Source of the DNA: Paenibacillus sp. AN1007
Lineage (GTDB): Bacteria; Bacillota; Bacilli; Paenibacillales; Paenibacillaceae
Direction: 5' to 3'
Assembly: GCF_040702995.1 (NCBI RefSeq)
Contig: NZ_CP159992.1
Span: forward strand, 3,249,501-3,313,500
Length of the DNA stretch: 64,000 nt
Both the position numbers and the translations under genes were made by a program. Below, piece after piece: positions 48,957 through 58,649 of this stretch. A model generated the notes under the pieces. The model had not been told where the DNA came from. It made no database searches and saw only the letters and a list, made by a program, of their open reading frames with translations. Position 1 is the first letter of the stretch. Every line of letters begins with the position of its first letter.

Positions 48957-51011
48957 TTACAGATCGGGCAGAGAATACTTTGAATTGCCCAAAAATTTGT
49001 TAATTGCACTCATACGTGCTGCCACTTTCCCTACGCCTTTGAAGTACGAGGCATCGGTATTGTAGAGACTTTTGAAGTCTCGGGCATACGAAAGAGCATT
49101 ATCCGTTTTTCTTCCTTTTTGTGCGTTGTACGCCTTGTTATAATGTGCGATCAATGTTACTACATTCTGCGCACGCTTTTTCTTGAGAGCTTCCTTCTGC
49201 GCCAGCTCCTGTTTACGTTTGGCTTCCGCCGCAGCTTTTTCTCTTGCAATCTTGGCGTCATTTTCTTTCTTCCAGGCTACGTAAGCTTCATATTTTGCCT
49301 GCTGGTCATATTTTGCCTGCAGCGCTTTTCGAGCTGCTTCTTTTTTCTGCTGTTCCTGTTTTGCCAGAAAAGCTTCATATTTTGCCTGCTTCTCATACTT
49401 GGCCTGCAGTGCTTTTCGCTCTTCTTCCTTTTTCTTTGCTTCCGCTTCCTTTTTCTTGGCTTCAGCGAGTTTTTTCTTCTCCTCCGCCTTAAGCTTTGCC
49501 GCTTCTGCCGCTTTTTGCTTTTCAGCTTCTTCCTGCTTGAGTTTGGCTGCTGCCGCATCCTCAGCAGCTTTAGCCTGAGCCAGGCGAGCTTCTTCCTGCT
49601 GTTTAACCTCCGCCTGATCAGCCAAAATCTTGACTGTAGGCACGCCGCCGGCAAGCAGCACAATAAGTACAGCCGAGGAAATCATAAACTTTTTGGAACG
49701 GTAAAATGGAACGGGCACCGGCTCTGTACTTTCTGTTTTGGCATTCATTTTGGCATCGAGTTCCTTGATTGCCGCCTCTACTTCCATCTGCATCGCACTG
49801 TTATTAGGAATGAAGTGATACAGAGAACGGTAGACCTCCAGTGCAGCAGCAGGTTTGTCTTCATCCTCAAGCGCTCTTGCCTGTAAAAACAAACGGTTCA
49901 CAACGGCTTCCTGATCCGGGGCCTGCTTTGTACCCGATGTGCTGCCTGTGTCCGTATTTCCCTTTATGTCTGCATGTGCAGCGGCACTTTCTGTCACTGC
50001 ACCCGGCTCGGATTCTGACGAAGCTGACGCATCCTCTTCCGGTTCAGCCTGGGCAGCCAGATAGGCTTCAGCCAGTCCAGTATCTGCAGCGGCCAGGGCA
50101 ATGTACCATTCGCCAAAGGTTGGACAGCTGCTCAGATCATGACTTTCCCAAGCACGGATGAACAGATCCGATAATTTGGAACCCCATCGTTTTTCCAGAG
50201 AACTCCGCATGGCAAAATAACGCTCGCTCGCGGTCTGCATCTCATGCTGATCAAAATAGCTTTCACCCCAGGCTTTTTCTACAATGACGGGGTCCGACCA
50301 GCATAACATCTCTGCGATAATAACAGCCCCGGCAAAACGATCTGCATAAGAACTCCACAGGCCGCTGTGCACCGTTCGATGGGCAGCATATCCAGGCGAA
50401 CCGGCAAGGAGTGCATCCGGCCGATCCATTTTCGAGCCGTACATCTGCTCCACATCTACCAGCTCAACCGCTGAAGTCTGGGCCGAGTTCTGCACTTCGG
50501 AAAAAAACGGAATCATTACATTGGGCGCGGACATATCACAATGTGCCAGTCCACGCTGCTCCATTGCAGAACCTGTACCGGCAAGTGCTCTGGCCAGCTT
50601 CAGACTTTCCTCCGCTGTCAGCTGCTTTTGATCACTGATTACATCGAACCAGGTTAGACCCTGTACCCATGGCATCAGTACCGCATATAACAGATCAGGA
50701 TGTTCTCCAATTAGCGCTCCGTTTCTTTCCGGAGTGAGCACTTCACGCTTGCATACCTGAAGACCTGGAAGTTCACTATATGGCTCCATATGCTCAGATT
50801 GATACACCATCGCCGGGATACGGAATTTTGGAAAGAATACCTTTAGTGCTTTTGCCCCATGAACGGAGCCGTCGCGGGGTATTAATTGATACACAATCCC
50901 CTGCCTTCCGGCTTGGGCATAAGCAAGACCGGGCGCAGCCGGATGCTGACCAATTGTATAGGCCGTATCATTAATCACCACTTCATCCCCGGGATTCGGT
51001 TGAAAAGACAT
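48957..51011 (-). CDS. Membrane-anchored Ser/Thr kinase-like protein with coiled-coil C-terminal region
   Basis: About 684 residues. N-terminal kinase-like domain (residues 1-310): ATP lysine region AKALKVFF, catalytic loop HCDMSAPNVM (Asp161, Asn166) and DVE instead of DFG near 188. An acidic linker and a TPR-like stretch (residues 370-420) follow, then one membrane span (444-463). The extracellular part is a highly repetitive Ala/Lys/Glu coiled coil with repeats such as LQAKYEKQAKYEAFLAKQEQ. EssB/YukC, the T7SS pseudokinase, also has kinase, span and tail, so an EssB role is conceivable. Here catalytic residues seem kept. ATG at 51017 is too close to the GAGGG; 51011 is preferred. Confidence 0.8.
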   Translation of the reverse strand: MSFQPNPGDEVVINDTAYTIGQHPAAPGLAYAQAGRQGIVYQLIPRDGSVHGAKALKVFFPKFRIPAMVYQSEHMEPYSELPGLQVCKREVLTPERNGALIGEHPDLLYAVLMPWVQGLTWFDVISDQKQLTAEESLKLARALAGTGSAMEQRGLAHCDMSAPNVMIPFFSEVQNSAQTSAVELVDVEQMYGSKMDRPDALLAGSPGYAAHRTVHSGLWSSYADRFAGAVIIAEMLCWSDPVIVEKAWGESYFDQHEMQTASERYFAMRSSLEKRWGSKLSDLFIRAWESHDLSSCPTFGEWYIALAAADTGLAEAYLAAQAEPEEDASASSESEPGAVTESAAAHADIKGNTDTGSTSGTKQAPDQEAVVNRLFLQARALEDEDKPAAALEVYRSLYHFIPNNSAMQMEVEAAIKELDAKMNAKTESTEPVPVPFYRSKKFMISSAVLIVLLAGGVPTVKILADQAEVKQQEEARLAQAKAAEDAAAAKLKQEEAEKQKAAEAAKLKAEEKKKLAEAKKKEAEAKKKEEERKALQAKYEKQAKYEAFLAKQEQQKKEAARKALQAKYDQQAKYEAYVAWKKENDAKIAREKAAAEAKRKQELAQKEALKKKRAQNVVTLIAHYNKAYNAQKGRKTDNALSYARDFKSLYNTDASYFKGVGKVAARMSAINKFLGNSKYSLPDL

Positions 51012-51049
51012 GCTCATCCCTCTCTCTGTCTTTGTGTCATAGTTGCAGC

Positions 51050-51081
51050 AAAAACCGGGTGTTAATACACCCGGTTTTTAC
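51050..51081. terminator. Terminator between the WXG100 gene and the kinase gene
   Basis: AAAAACCGGGTGT / ACACCCGGTTTTT, a strong hairpin with T runs on both strands. It should divide the locus into two transcripts. Confidence 0.9.
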
Positions 51082-51166
51082 TGTAATTGTGCAATCTTCA
51101 GCTTGCTGCCCGCATATATTCAGGGCGATCCCAAACATCCTATCGTCCTGAGCTATGTAAAGCAGA

Positions 51167-51442
51167 TTAACGAGCTTGGTCTGCTGTGCGGAATTTATTC
51201 GCGATTGCTGAAAGTTCCACGCTAATGCTGTTCAGCGTTTGAACGAATGATTGCATTTGTTTGCTTGCTTCCTGGAACTCTTGGAAGAAACGCTGCTTCG
51301 TCATACCTTCCCATTGCCCTTCCATGCTTGTGATGGATTGTGTCAATGTAGATACGATTTGCTGACTTTGCTCTCCGCTTTGCTTGAACTGATTGGATAC
51401 CTGATCGAGTTGTTCTGGGGTAACTAAAATACGTCCTGCCAT
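51167..51442 (-). CDS. WXG100 / ESAT-6-like secreted protein
   Basis: A 91-residue protein. The central W-E-G (residues 44-46, in EGQWEGMTKQ) is the WXG motif between two helices, and the ends are helical. These proteins are dimers exported by type VII secretion; the signal is a C-terminal Y/F-x-x-x-D/E, seen here as FRTAD. AAGGAGGAA precedes ATG at 51442; the longer frame is not coding. It lies downstream of an EccC/EssC-type ATPase, in the same direction. Confidence 0.92.
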   Translation of the reverse strand: MAGRILVTPEQLDQVSNQFKQSGEQSQQIVSTLTQSITSMEGQWEGMTKQRFFQEFQEASKQMQSFVQTLNSISVELSAIANKFRTADQAR

Positions 51443-51626
51443 TGTTAAATTCCTCCTTGATGTGTGCAATTGTTTTGGTTTGTTCAAATTGTACTATACA
51501 AGGATCAATCGGACAAAAGCCGAAGGACCTAATCCTATTTACCCCATTTTCAGCCATTGAAACTTCAACTAACAGACTATTTACAAATGATTTCACGTTC
51601 AGCTGTACTATCTGTAACTGGCACTT

Positions 51627-52175
51627 TTATGAAACTACAGGTTCAGTTCCTCTTCTATCCCGAAACGAGGGGTCTCTGAATCTCCAAGCCACAGGTTCAG
51701 GCTGCATAGCCTGAATGAGTGTAGCCGGAGAACCACCTGGCGGAGCAGTATCCTGTATCCGGTAAACAGCTGCCATAGCGGAAAGGGGGTCGGATACCAC
51801 GGCTGCATCAGCCGCATGTGTAGGAAGAATCTCGTCCCCACGGCTGCTCTGAAGAACATTCAGCATATTGACCGCATTACCATAGGCCGCATTAACATGA
51901 CTCAGCACGGAACGGTATTCCATATCTGCCTGTTGGAATAACAATGCCTTGCGACCCAGCTGTACACTTAAGTCCATCAAACGGCGAAGAGCTTCTTCAC
52001 CCAGCCGTTTGCTGCGATTCCATTCGCTCATCACCGCTGCACGGGACTCCACTTCCCAATCCAGCGAATGAATCGCCTGATCCAACACTGTCATTTTTTG
52101 CTGTATTTGCTCCGCTGCATACTGAATCTGCCTGCTCAGTGCCCGAAGCACATCCGGTTCCACACGAATGCGCAT
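51627..52175 (-). CDS. WXG100-like helical protein, larger
   Basis: A 182-residue protein. The first 110 residues are two long helices separated by LDWEVES, a W-x-V/E form of the WXG turn. The C-terminal part is Pro/Gly/Ala-rich and low in structure (APPGGSPATLIQAMQPEP). It may be a secreted or structural WXG-like partner of the smaller WXG100 protein. No signal peptide. It is 6 bp from the upstream gene. Confidence 0.7.
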   Translation of the reverse strand: MRIRVEPDVLRALSRQIQYAAEQIQQKMTVLDQAIHSLDWEVESRAAVMSEWNRSKRLGEEALRRLMDLSVQLGRKALLFQQADMEYRSVLSHVNAAYGNAVNMLNVLQSSRGDEILPTHAADAAVVSDPLSAMAAVYRIQDTAPPGGSPATLIQAMQPEPVAWRFRDPSFRDRRGTEPVVS

Positions 52176-52181
52176 TTACCA

Positions 52182-53012
52182 TCACCTTTCCTCTTCCCCT
52201 GCAGGCTGTTTAAGCCAGTCCAGCAGCATTTCGTGAAACTGTTCTTTTGTTGTCAGCGCTGCAACAAGCCAGTCATCTGAAGCCTTTGTACTCATTCGGA
52301 ATAACCAGTTTGAGGCTGCACTAGCGGTAAATGCCGCCGATTGTGACTGCCACCCTTCCTGCCCCCATACGAGTAATCTGAGCTCTCCATCCGATTGTTT
52401 GCTTACAAGGCAGCGTGCTAATGCGAGTGAGCCCTCAGGATCATTGGTTTCCTGTGAGAGCTCGTCGGCCACGGCCTGTACTTCACAGTCTTCCAGTCCA
52501 TTCATGACATCATAAAACTTTTTCTTGGAACACATCAGTGCCGGTTTTTCCACCGGAGAATGCCCGCTCCACTTCATCCGCTCAATCAGGATATCAATGG
52601 CTTCACGAACATTCCCCAGATCACTTAAACGGAATGAATCAGGAACATCTGCAGTGCGGGTTACTTCAACAACCCGTTCATCCGTGCAGTGTATATAACT
52701 TTCATACGACTTGCCGCTAATCGTATAGCGGAGCCAGCATGCTCTGTCGGATAATCCGGCAATGGCTACTCTGGAAAAAACGGTTGGTGTCATGATCAGC
52801 TCATTGGTATCTTGATCCTGAATCAAGTAGCCCTTTTCCAGCAATGTGGTCTTAACGCACTCCCACTCCATAGCGATATCTTCAGCCATATAACCACGGA
52901 AGGGGTCTTCTACGCCGAGCAGCCGATCCGAACCTAGAATACCGGCAAGGAAAAATAGTTCCTTTTTCTGCAGCGTGACCACCTTTTGCTTAGAATCATG
53001 AACCGTCAACAT
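52182..53012 (-). CDS. Uncharacterised protein of the type VII locus (possibly EspG-like)
   Basis: A 276-residue soluble protein with mixed alpha/beta predicted structure. It lies between the ATPase gene (17 bp) and the WXG-like gene (6 bp), so it is part of the operon. In actinobacterial systems an EspG chaperone sits in such a position, and the size fits (about 280 residues). I see no diagnostic motif, so this is by context only. It has no membrane segment. Confidence 0.6.
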   Translation of the reverse strand: MLTVHDSKQKVVTLQKKELFFLAGILGSDRLLGVEDPFRGYMAEDIAMEWECVKTTLLEKGYLIQDQDTNELIMTPTVFSRVAIAGLSDRACWLRYTISGKSYESYIHCTDERVVEVTRTADVPDSFRLSDLGNVREAIDILIERMKWSGHSPVEKPALMCSKKKFYDVMNGLEDCEVQAVADELSQETNDPEGSLALARCLVSKQSDGELRLLVWGQEGWQSQSAAFTASAASNWLFRMSTKASDDWLVAALTTKEQFHEMLLDWLKQPAGEEER

Positions 53013-53028
53013 TATGAGCCACCTCCCC

Positions 53029-56000
53029 TCAAACTACAACATGCCATCGGTCACGAATTTCTGAAATCCAATTATTCATTTTCCAGGTGCTATCGCATGG
53101 AACTGCACCTTTAACCCTGGAATATTTGCGTTTTATATAATAACCCTGACCCGGTGGCAGTACCTTAAGCCCACCTGCGGTGCCTCCAGATTCCGAATAA
53201 GGTATACGGAAGAACGAGAGATCGTTAGGGTCCAAAGTCCCGAGCAGCAATCCGCTCTGGGAAGCTTTCACGTCACTTACCCAATCGGAACCAAACGTTG
53301 GAAAGTCTGCAGGCACACCGGAGATAATAACATGAATCCCCCGGTCTCTCCCCTGGCGAACAATAACACCAAGTTGGTCTTTCACATTAAAATCAGTAAG
53401 CTGCTTGGACAGCGTGTCCGCATCATCAATGGCAAGCACGATTTCCGGTCCTCCCGTAATCTCGGCACGTTTCAGAACTTCATCGTACAACTCCTGAACG
53501 ACAGACGCAAGCTGATCTTCACGGGATACATGTCCGCGGACATGGGGCAAACTGCTGATTTCACCCAAACCGCCTGAGCCGTATCTCATATCTACCGTGT
53601 ATATTTGCACATCTTCTGGCGAAGCATGATAAGCCAGAGAAAGCATCCAGGTTTGCAGGAAGGTCGTTTTTCCACCTTCCATTGGACTTGTCACCATAAA
53701 ATGCGGTCCTTCGCGCAGATTAAGCTCAAACGGTTCCAGATCATCGGTAAGCAGCCCCACAGGCACGCTGACCGTCGATGTTTCCCATGCTTTACCAAAG
53801 GAACCTGTTCGAACAAGCAGATCTTTAAGGCTGATTTCTTCCGGAAGTGGTGCAATCTGCGGTGCTTCCTCGCCAGTCCATTCTTGACGAATGGCTGCAA
53901 TAGTCCGCCGAAGTGCGGAAGAGCGTTCTCCTTCATCCGCTCCGGAGGACGGCAGCGCAGCCTGGAACATCAGCGGAGGCACCTGGCCTTTCACCAAACC
54001 TCTGCCAGGCGGAAGCTGGCTTGGAGACTTGGAAGGGCGGCCTACAGCATAATAATAATCACTCGGGTCAGACAGTTCAAATGAGACTGCATTCGGAATG
54101 TTGCTTCTGAATTTCTCAAATACATCCGTTACGCGGTTGGCGGTGAGCACAAAGGTAATACCTAAACTTCCGCCTTCACGCAAAATAGTCTCCAGCGATT
54201 CATTCTCATCAGGATAAGCATTACGAAATGATAAATAACCGTCAATAATGACAATAATCTGTGGAACAGCGGCATGAGCAGTCCGGCGATATGCCGAGAT
54301 CGTTTTAACCCCTGCCTCCGATATCAAATCTTTGCGCTGCGCTGAAATTTTGAGAATATAGCGGAACAACCGTTTGACCCGGTCTTCCTCCTCAGCCATC
54401 ATCACACCGCCGATTTGCGGCAGTCCTGCAAAATCTTTCATCATTCGGCCCATATCAATAATGTATCCGTTCCATGGCTCCGTGCGCTCACTACATGCAA
54501 GTGACATCAAGAGCGTCTGAACAAAGGTTGTTTTACCAAGCCCAGGCATACCATATACTACGAGATGCCCTTGATCCATAGGCAGTGCCAACGGCAGCTG
54601 ACGCTGATTTGGCAGATCATCCAGCATACCTACCAGAGGTTTGAGTCCGGCAGCGCCGCCATCAATCAGGTTCTCTTTTTTCCCTTCCTGCTTCCAGTCC
54701 TGAAGACTTTCCAGTTCAAGCGTTTCTGGCAGTGGAGGCAGCCAAGGGCCGGGTAAACGCTCGATTCCTGCTTCTGCAGCAGCCTTTGCCACATAATCAA
54801 TAAACACCTGCAGCTGCTTCGGTACGTCCTCTCCTTTGAGAACAGCTCTTCGTTCTCCTGTCAGCAGCGGCTCACGCTTGCCGTTCAGGCGAACCTCCAT
54901 CACAGGCAGCACCGTCGTGGTATCCTCCTGCTGGTTATAAGGTGCACCGCTCCAGGCAAACTGCATTTCTTCAAACACTTCGTCGCTGCCGACCTGAAAA
55001 TAACCTCGCCCAGGCTTGGTAATCCAGGCTGCATTCGGAATTTTAATCATATCTCTGCTGTCTCCCTCGCTCTGTACACGAAGACAGATTCGGAAACGCG
55101 AGTTACTCCATATTTTATCATCCACAACGCCGGCAGGCTTTTGGGTTGCCAGGATAAGGTGAACTCCCAGCGTACGACCAATCGCTGCTATACTGATGAG
55201 TTCGTCCATGAATTCCGGCTGGTCCCGTTTCAGTTGAGCAAACTCATCGATGATAATAACGAGATGCGGCAGCGGCTGCTCATGTCTCGAACGCAGAATT
55301 TTATAATATTCATCGATATGCTGCAGATTCCCTGCATCATTCAAAATTTTCTGTCTTCTGACCAGTTCAGCCCGAAGCGAAATATTCGCCCGTTCAATCA
55401 GGTTGCCATCGAGATTCGTAATGGTACCTACAACATGCGGAAGATCAACAAAGGTATTCGACATGCCGCCGCCCTTGTAATCGATCAGCATGAAGGCCAG
55501 ATCATGTGGATGGAACTCGGCCGCCAGTGAAGCAACGATCGACTGAATAACCTCACTTTTACCTGAACCGGTTGTACCTGCAATCAAGCCATGCGGACCA
55601 TGGCCCTGTCGTTCGATTTTGTCGTGCAGATTTATCGCAATTTTTTTACCGCCCGCTCTTACACCCATAGGTACCGGAAGTGTATCCGGGTATCTGGTCT
55701 GCCCCCAGCGGGAGACCACATCCAGATCTTCCACACGTGAAGTGCTGAGCATATCAAATAACGGGAGTACTTGCGGAATTTCCGATGCAGATGAACGCTT
55801 TAGACGAATCGGTGACATGTAGCGGGACAAAGCTTCCGCTGTCTCTTTGGAAATGACATCCGGTTTATATGCCTGCTGGATAACATCCGCATCTTCCGTT
55901 TTTTTGAAGTACACCCCTTTACCCTTGGAGGCCTCCATAATTAACTGACAATGCATAGGCAGTGATTGTTTACGATTAGCCAGCACAATCGTGCATACAT

Positions 56001-57033
56001 CAATTTCTTGTGCGGCTTCCAGCAGCAGTGGAAGTAACGGTTCTTCTTCAATCAGCTGCGTATCCGACAGAATCACAACATAACAAGGGGTTTGTACCGC
56101 TTTTTTGTAGCGATCTTCCTTATTGTTGCGGCGTCGGTTCAACACGGAAAACAAGCTGTCCGCCAATTGATGCGCACTGCTGTGCCTGTCAGCCATGAAT
56201 CGCTGTCCCTGATCCTCATCCCAGATGTGAGGCAGCCAGCGGAGCCACTCCCACTCCTTGTTATCTCTCTCTTCATAAAATGCAGCCAGTTTCAACTCAT
56301 CCGGAGAGTGCCTAACCGCAAGCTGTGAGACGATAACCCGAAGTGACGCCATCACTTCTTCCCGATCACCGACAAGCCCCATCACCTTGGATTCAAATAA
56401 AGGCAGGGTTATTGAGGCATCCGGCACGGTCTGAAACTCAGCGGCGAGTCCATGAGCTGCCTCAATTAATTCATCTTTTTCATAACCATCGATGCGCGGA
56501 ACCTGAAGTTTGATCCGAAACGGAACCTCTCCTGTCCCGATGCGCACCTGCAGAAAATCGTCATCTTCCGGGGATCGCTCCCAGAGGGAACTGTTTCGAT
56601 TTTTCACAATCTGCAGGCATACCGATGGCTCACCATGAATCTCATACAAGCTTTTCACCTGCTCGGCCTGCGCTTCCTTCAGCTCTTCACGATGTTTATC
56701 CAGCTGCGCTAGATACATCGCTTTACGTTCTTCAATCTTTTTGCGATAGGTTTTTTTGTTGCTGAGGTATACAAAGAACGGAATCGTATACGAGGTAAGC
56801 ATCATCATGACCGTCATCATCTGAAACATCATATAACTGCTGTTGTTCATTTTGCCGGTCATGTTGATATATACGTAAAAACCGATGCTGACCATCGTCA
56901 TCATAACGGGGACAACGATTGAAATCATAGAAAATGTAGGTTTGTTCGGTTCAGAAGGCGGCCTGAGAATTTCGAGGCTCTCTTCCTTCAGAACCGGTGT
57001 CATTCTTGGAGAACGCTGATATAACACATTCAC
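53029..57033 (-). CDS. Type VII secretion FtsK/SpoIIIE ATPase, EccC/EssC-like without FHA domains
   Basis: A 1334-residue protein. Two membrane spans lie near the N-terminus (residues about 36-56 and 68-91), followed by three FtsK-type ATPase domains with P-loops GTTGSGKS (about 485-493), GMPGLGKTT (828-835) and SPMEGGKTT (1115-1123). Walker B is strongest in domain 1 (IIIDEF, about 592-598); domain 2 has IIDGY, with Gly for Glu. EssC of Bacillota usually begins with two FHA domains, which are missing here, so the layout is closer to actinobacterial EccC. It powers export of WXG100 proteins through the membrane. Confidence 0.9.
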   Translation of the reverse strand: MNVLYQRSPRMTPVLKEESLEILRPPSEPNKPTFSMISIVVPVMMTMVSIGFYVYINMTGKMNNSSYMMFQMMTVMMMLTSYTIPFFVYLSNKKTYRKKIEERKAMYLAQLDKHREELKEAQAEQVKSLYEIHGEPSVCLQIVKNRNSSLWERSPEDDDFLQVRIGTGEVPFRIKLQVPRIDGYEKDELIEAAHGLAAEFQTVPDASITLPLFESKVMGLVGDREEVMASLRVIVSQLAVRHSPDELKLAAFYEERDNKEWEWLRWLPHIWDEDQGQRFMADRHSSAHQLADSLFSVLNRRRNNKEDRYKKAVQTPCYVVILSDTQLIEEEPLLPLLLEAAQEIDVCTIVLANRKQSLPMHCQLIMEASKGKGVYFKKTEDADVIQQAYKPDVISKETAEALSRYMSPIRLKRSSASEIPQVLPLFDMLSTSRVEDLDVVSRWGQTRYPDTLPVPMGVRAGGKKIAINLHDKIERQGHGPHGLIAGTTGSGKSEVIQSIVASLAAEFHPHDLAFMLIDYKGGGMSNTFVDLPHVVGTITNLDGNLIERANISLRAELVRRQKILNDAGNLQHIDEYYKILRSRHEQPLPHLVIIIDEFAQLKRDQPEFMDELISIAAIGRTLGVHLILATQKPAGVVDDKIWSNSRFRICLRVQSEGDSRDMIKIPNAAWITKPGRGYFQVGSDEVFEEMQFAWSGAPYNQQEDTTTVLPVMEVRLNGKREPLLTGERRAVLKGEDVPKQLQVFIDYVAKAAAEAGIERLPGPWLPPLPETLELESLQDWKQEGKKENLIDGGAAGLKPLVGMLDDLPNQRQLPLALPMDQGHLVVYGMPGLGKTTFVQTLLMSLACSERTEPWNGYIIDMGRMMKDFAGLPQIGGVMMAEEEDRVKRLFRYILKISAQRKDLISEAGVKTISAYRRTAHAAVPQIIVIIDGYLSFRNAYPDENESLETILREGGSLGITFVLTANRVTDVFEKFRSNIPNAVSFELSDPSDYYYAVGRPSKSPSQLPPGRGLVKGQVPPLMFQAALPSSGADEGERSSALRRTIAAIRQEWTGEEAPQIAPLPEEISLKDLLVRTGSFGKAWETSTVSVPVGLLTDDLEPFELNLREGPHFMVTSPMEGGKTTFLQTWMLSLAYHASPEDVQIYTVDMRYGSGGLGEISSLPHVRGHVSREDQLASVVQELYDEVLKRAEITGGPEIVLAIDDADTLSKQLTDFNVKDQLGVIVRQGRDRGIHVIISGVPADFPTFGSDWVSDVKASQSGLLLGTLDPNDLSFFRIPYSESGGTAGGLKVLPPGQGYYIKRKYSRVKGAVPCDSTWKMNNWISEIRDRWHVVV

Positions 57034-57086
57034 GAAGAAAAGACCTCCTTTAGTCGTTCGATTAATGAATGATACGCCTCAAAGCG

Positions 57087-57407
57087 CTATTCGTTGCTCT
57101 CCTGCTGAAATAAGGATCGTCTTCCATAGATCGGCGCTTCTTCAGATGTTGTTGAAAATGCACGCTGCACACGTACACAGCTTCCCTGACGAAGGCCTGT
57201 TTCCATTAACTGCTGCGTGTTTTGCGGGGTAAACCACAGTCCCTCCGGAAATTTGGCCTCCAGTATATACTGTATGCCGTCTCCTGGCGCCTGCCCGAAT
57301 ATTCGTACACCGAGCAGTGTCTTCAGGTGTTCAATGGTACATTCATCCGGAACATCGATGTCGAACCATTCGCCTTCCTCACGGCCGGAATACACGGTTA
57401 ATATCAT
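57087..57407 (-). CDS. YukD/EsaB-like ubiquitin-fold protein
   Basis: A 106-residue protein with a ubiquitin-like beta-grasp fold: MILTVYSGREEGEWFDIDVP at the start, then a helix with TIEHLKTLLGV, and later LMETGLRQGSCVRVQRAF. YukD/EsaB are the ubiquitin-like components of type VII systems; here it is somewhat longer, with a basic/acidic tail. GGGAGGG lies 6 bases before ATG at 57407. It is the first gene of the operon, 54 bp upstream of the ATPase gene. Confidence 0.8.
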   Translation of the reverse strand: MILTVYSGREEGEWFDIDVPDECTIEHLKTLLGVRIFGQAPGDGIQYILEAKFPEGLWFTPQNTQQLMETGLRQGSCVRVQRAFSTTSEEAPIYGRRSLFQQESNE

Positions 57408-57827
57408 GTGAATCCCTCCCAAGGTCTCATATGTAAATTGTCCTAATGTCAGATTAAATCAAAAAAAGGCGGGTGAAACGGTATTCCCCCCTATTTTCTT
57501 ATATAAAACCCTTGTTGGCAACGTACCCGCTGTAATTTTGTTACATATGACCCACGTATATATTAAAATATCGTCCATTCGACTCAGAACTTTTGTGTCA
57601 TTGTTCCATTTAAATTTTGCAACGATGCGAAAATCACACTCCTTTTCCCATTTTTTAGAAAAATAAAACAAGAAATATGGGACCTCGATTGCTTTGGACG
57701 CAATTGAATTGTGAACACTTTTCAAACTTTATCCACCTTTATGTTTTCATAAGCTGATTTTAAGGTAATTTTAAGCATTGGTATTTATTATTACCTGTAT
57801 GAAATAACTCTCGTGAGGTGATTTCAA
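57408..57827. other. Intergenic region upstream of the type VII operon
   Basis: No gene is called. An 88-codon minus-strand ORF (57459-57725) lacks a Shine-Dalgarno site and a family look. The T7 promoter is expected here; TTGTGTCATTG-type A/T-rich elements occur but none is clear enough to name. Confidence 0.5.
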
Positions 57828-58067
57828 GTGAGAACTCTAATAACATTTCAAAACAAATCAATCCCTGTATATTTTAATCAAGAAAACAAACAACCTGTGC
57901 AAAAAACATTAAGACTGCTTAGCAGTGCCCTTGAGCATAAGATCAGCAACGGTAAACGTGCTCTGCAAAAATGTCTGCACTCTTTGATTAGTATTGAAAT
58001 TGTTGGCGGCGAAGCTATTCTTCACAGCCGCAGTGAGAATGACTCTCTTGCTCTATCTTTATACTAA
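57828..58067 (+). CDS. Small protein with GTG start
   Basis: A 79-residue soluble protein starting GTG, with GAGGTGATTTCAA upstream, a good ribosome site. It is basic, with a helical middle (QKTLRLLSSALEHKISNGKRALQKCLHSL). No known motif. A strong terminator follows at 58103-58142. It is opposite in direction to its neighbours. Confidence 0.6.
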   Translation: MRTLITFQNKSIPVYFNQENKQPVQKTLRLLSSALEHKISNGKRALQKCLHSLISIEIVGGEAILHSRSENDSLALSLY

Positions 58068-58102
58068 AGAAGAGTTCATTCTCCTTTGCTTATATGGGAC
58101 AT

Positions 58103-58142
58103 AAAAAAGGAAGCTTCCCTTCAGGGACAAGCTTCCTTTTTT
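58103..58142. terminator. Bidirectional terminator
   Basis: AAAAAAGGAAGCTT and AAGCTTCCTTTTTT arms. Confidence 0.9.
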
Positions 58143-58253
58143 GACGTGATCCAGCGCCTGGTTCCACACGGGAAGTCAACAGCTTTGCAGTGAGCACCAC
58201 TTGTCATGCGGCCCAGCCCTATTCACAGCACACGCATACACTTCTTTACATTA

Positions 58254-58403
58254 CTACAGCTTCTCCAGCACATAGGACACATCATGTTCTTCCGCAATCT
58301 CTGCTTTCCGGATCCGAATGACAAATAATCGGACCAGATTAGCTCGTGTATGTTCTTCCTGACAGGTATTTAATTTCCTTAGAATAAAACGGTCAATGGA
58401 CAT
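58254..58403 (-). CDS. Small hypothetical protein (49 aa)
   Basis: A minus-strand ORF of 49 residues, MSIDRFILRKLNTCQEEHTR followed by a basic helix and a C-terminal DVSYVLEKL. An AAGGGG site lies about 10 bases before the ATG. It is amphipathic and may be real, but with no homologue recognised the evidence is modest. Confidence 0.4.
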   Translation of the reverse strand: MSIDRFILRKLNTCQEEHTRANLVRLFVIRIRKAEIAEEHDVSYVLEKL

Positions 58404-58530
58404 GAGTTCCAAGCCCCTTTGCCATAATATTTACGGAGCACTTCCTTCCGTGTATCCATAAATAACCAGAACCGGACCTGCCCAAACAGCTTTTTTTACT
58501 GTATTCAGCAGGTAACTTAAAATACCAGTG

Positions 58531-58583
58531 AAAAGATGCAAAAGCCCGTCTCAACAGTGTTAAGACAGGCTTTTGCATCTTTT
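58531..58583. terminator. Strong hairpin terminator downstream of ALDH gene
   Basis: GATGCAAAAGCC and GGCTTTTGCATC arms, with GTCT/AGAC above. T runs flank it on both strands. It ends the leftward ALDH transcript, which stops at 58650. Confidence 0.85.
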
Positions 58584-58649
58584 GCCGTTTTATCACGAAC
58601 CTGCTCGGATAAACACCTCACTGCATGACAGGATACACGTCTTTCCGAC

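Noticed and set aside
57459..57725. 88-codon minus-strand ORF upstream of the type VII operon
   Set aside because: No ribosome site, odd composition, no recognisable domain.
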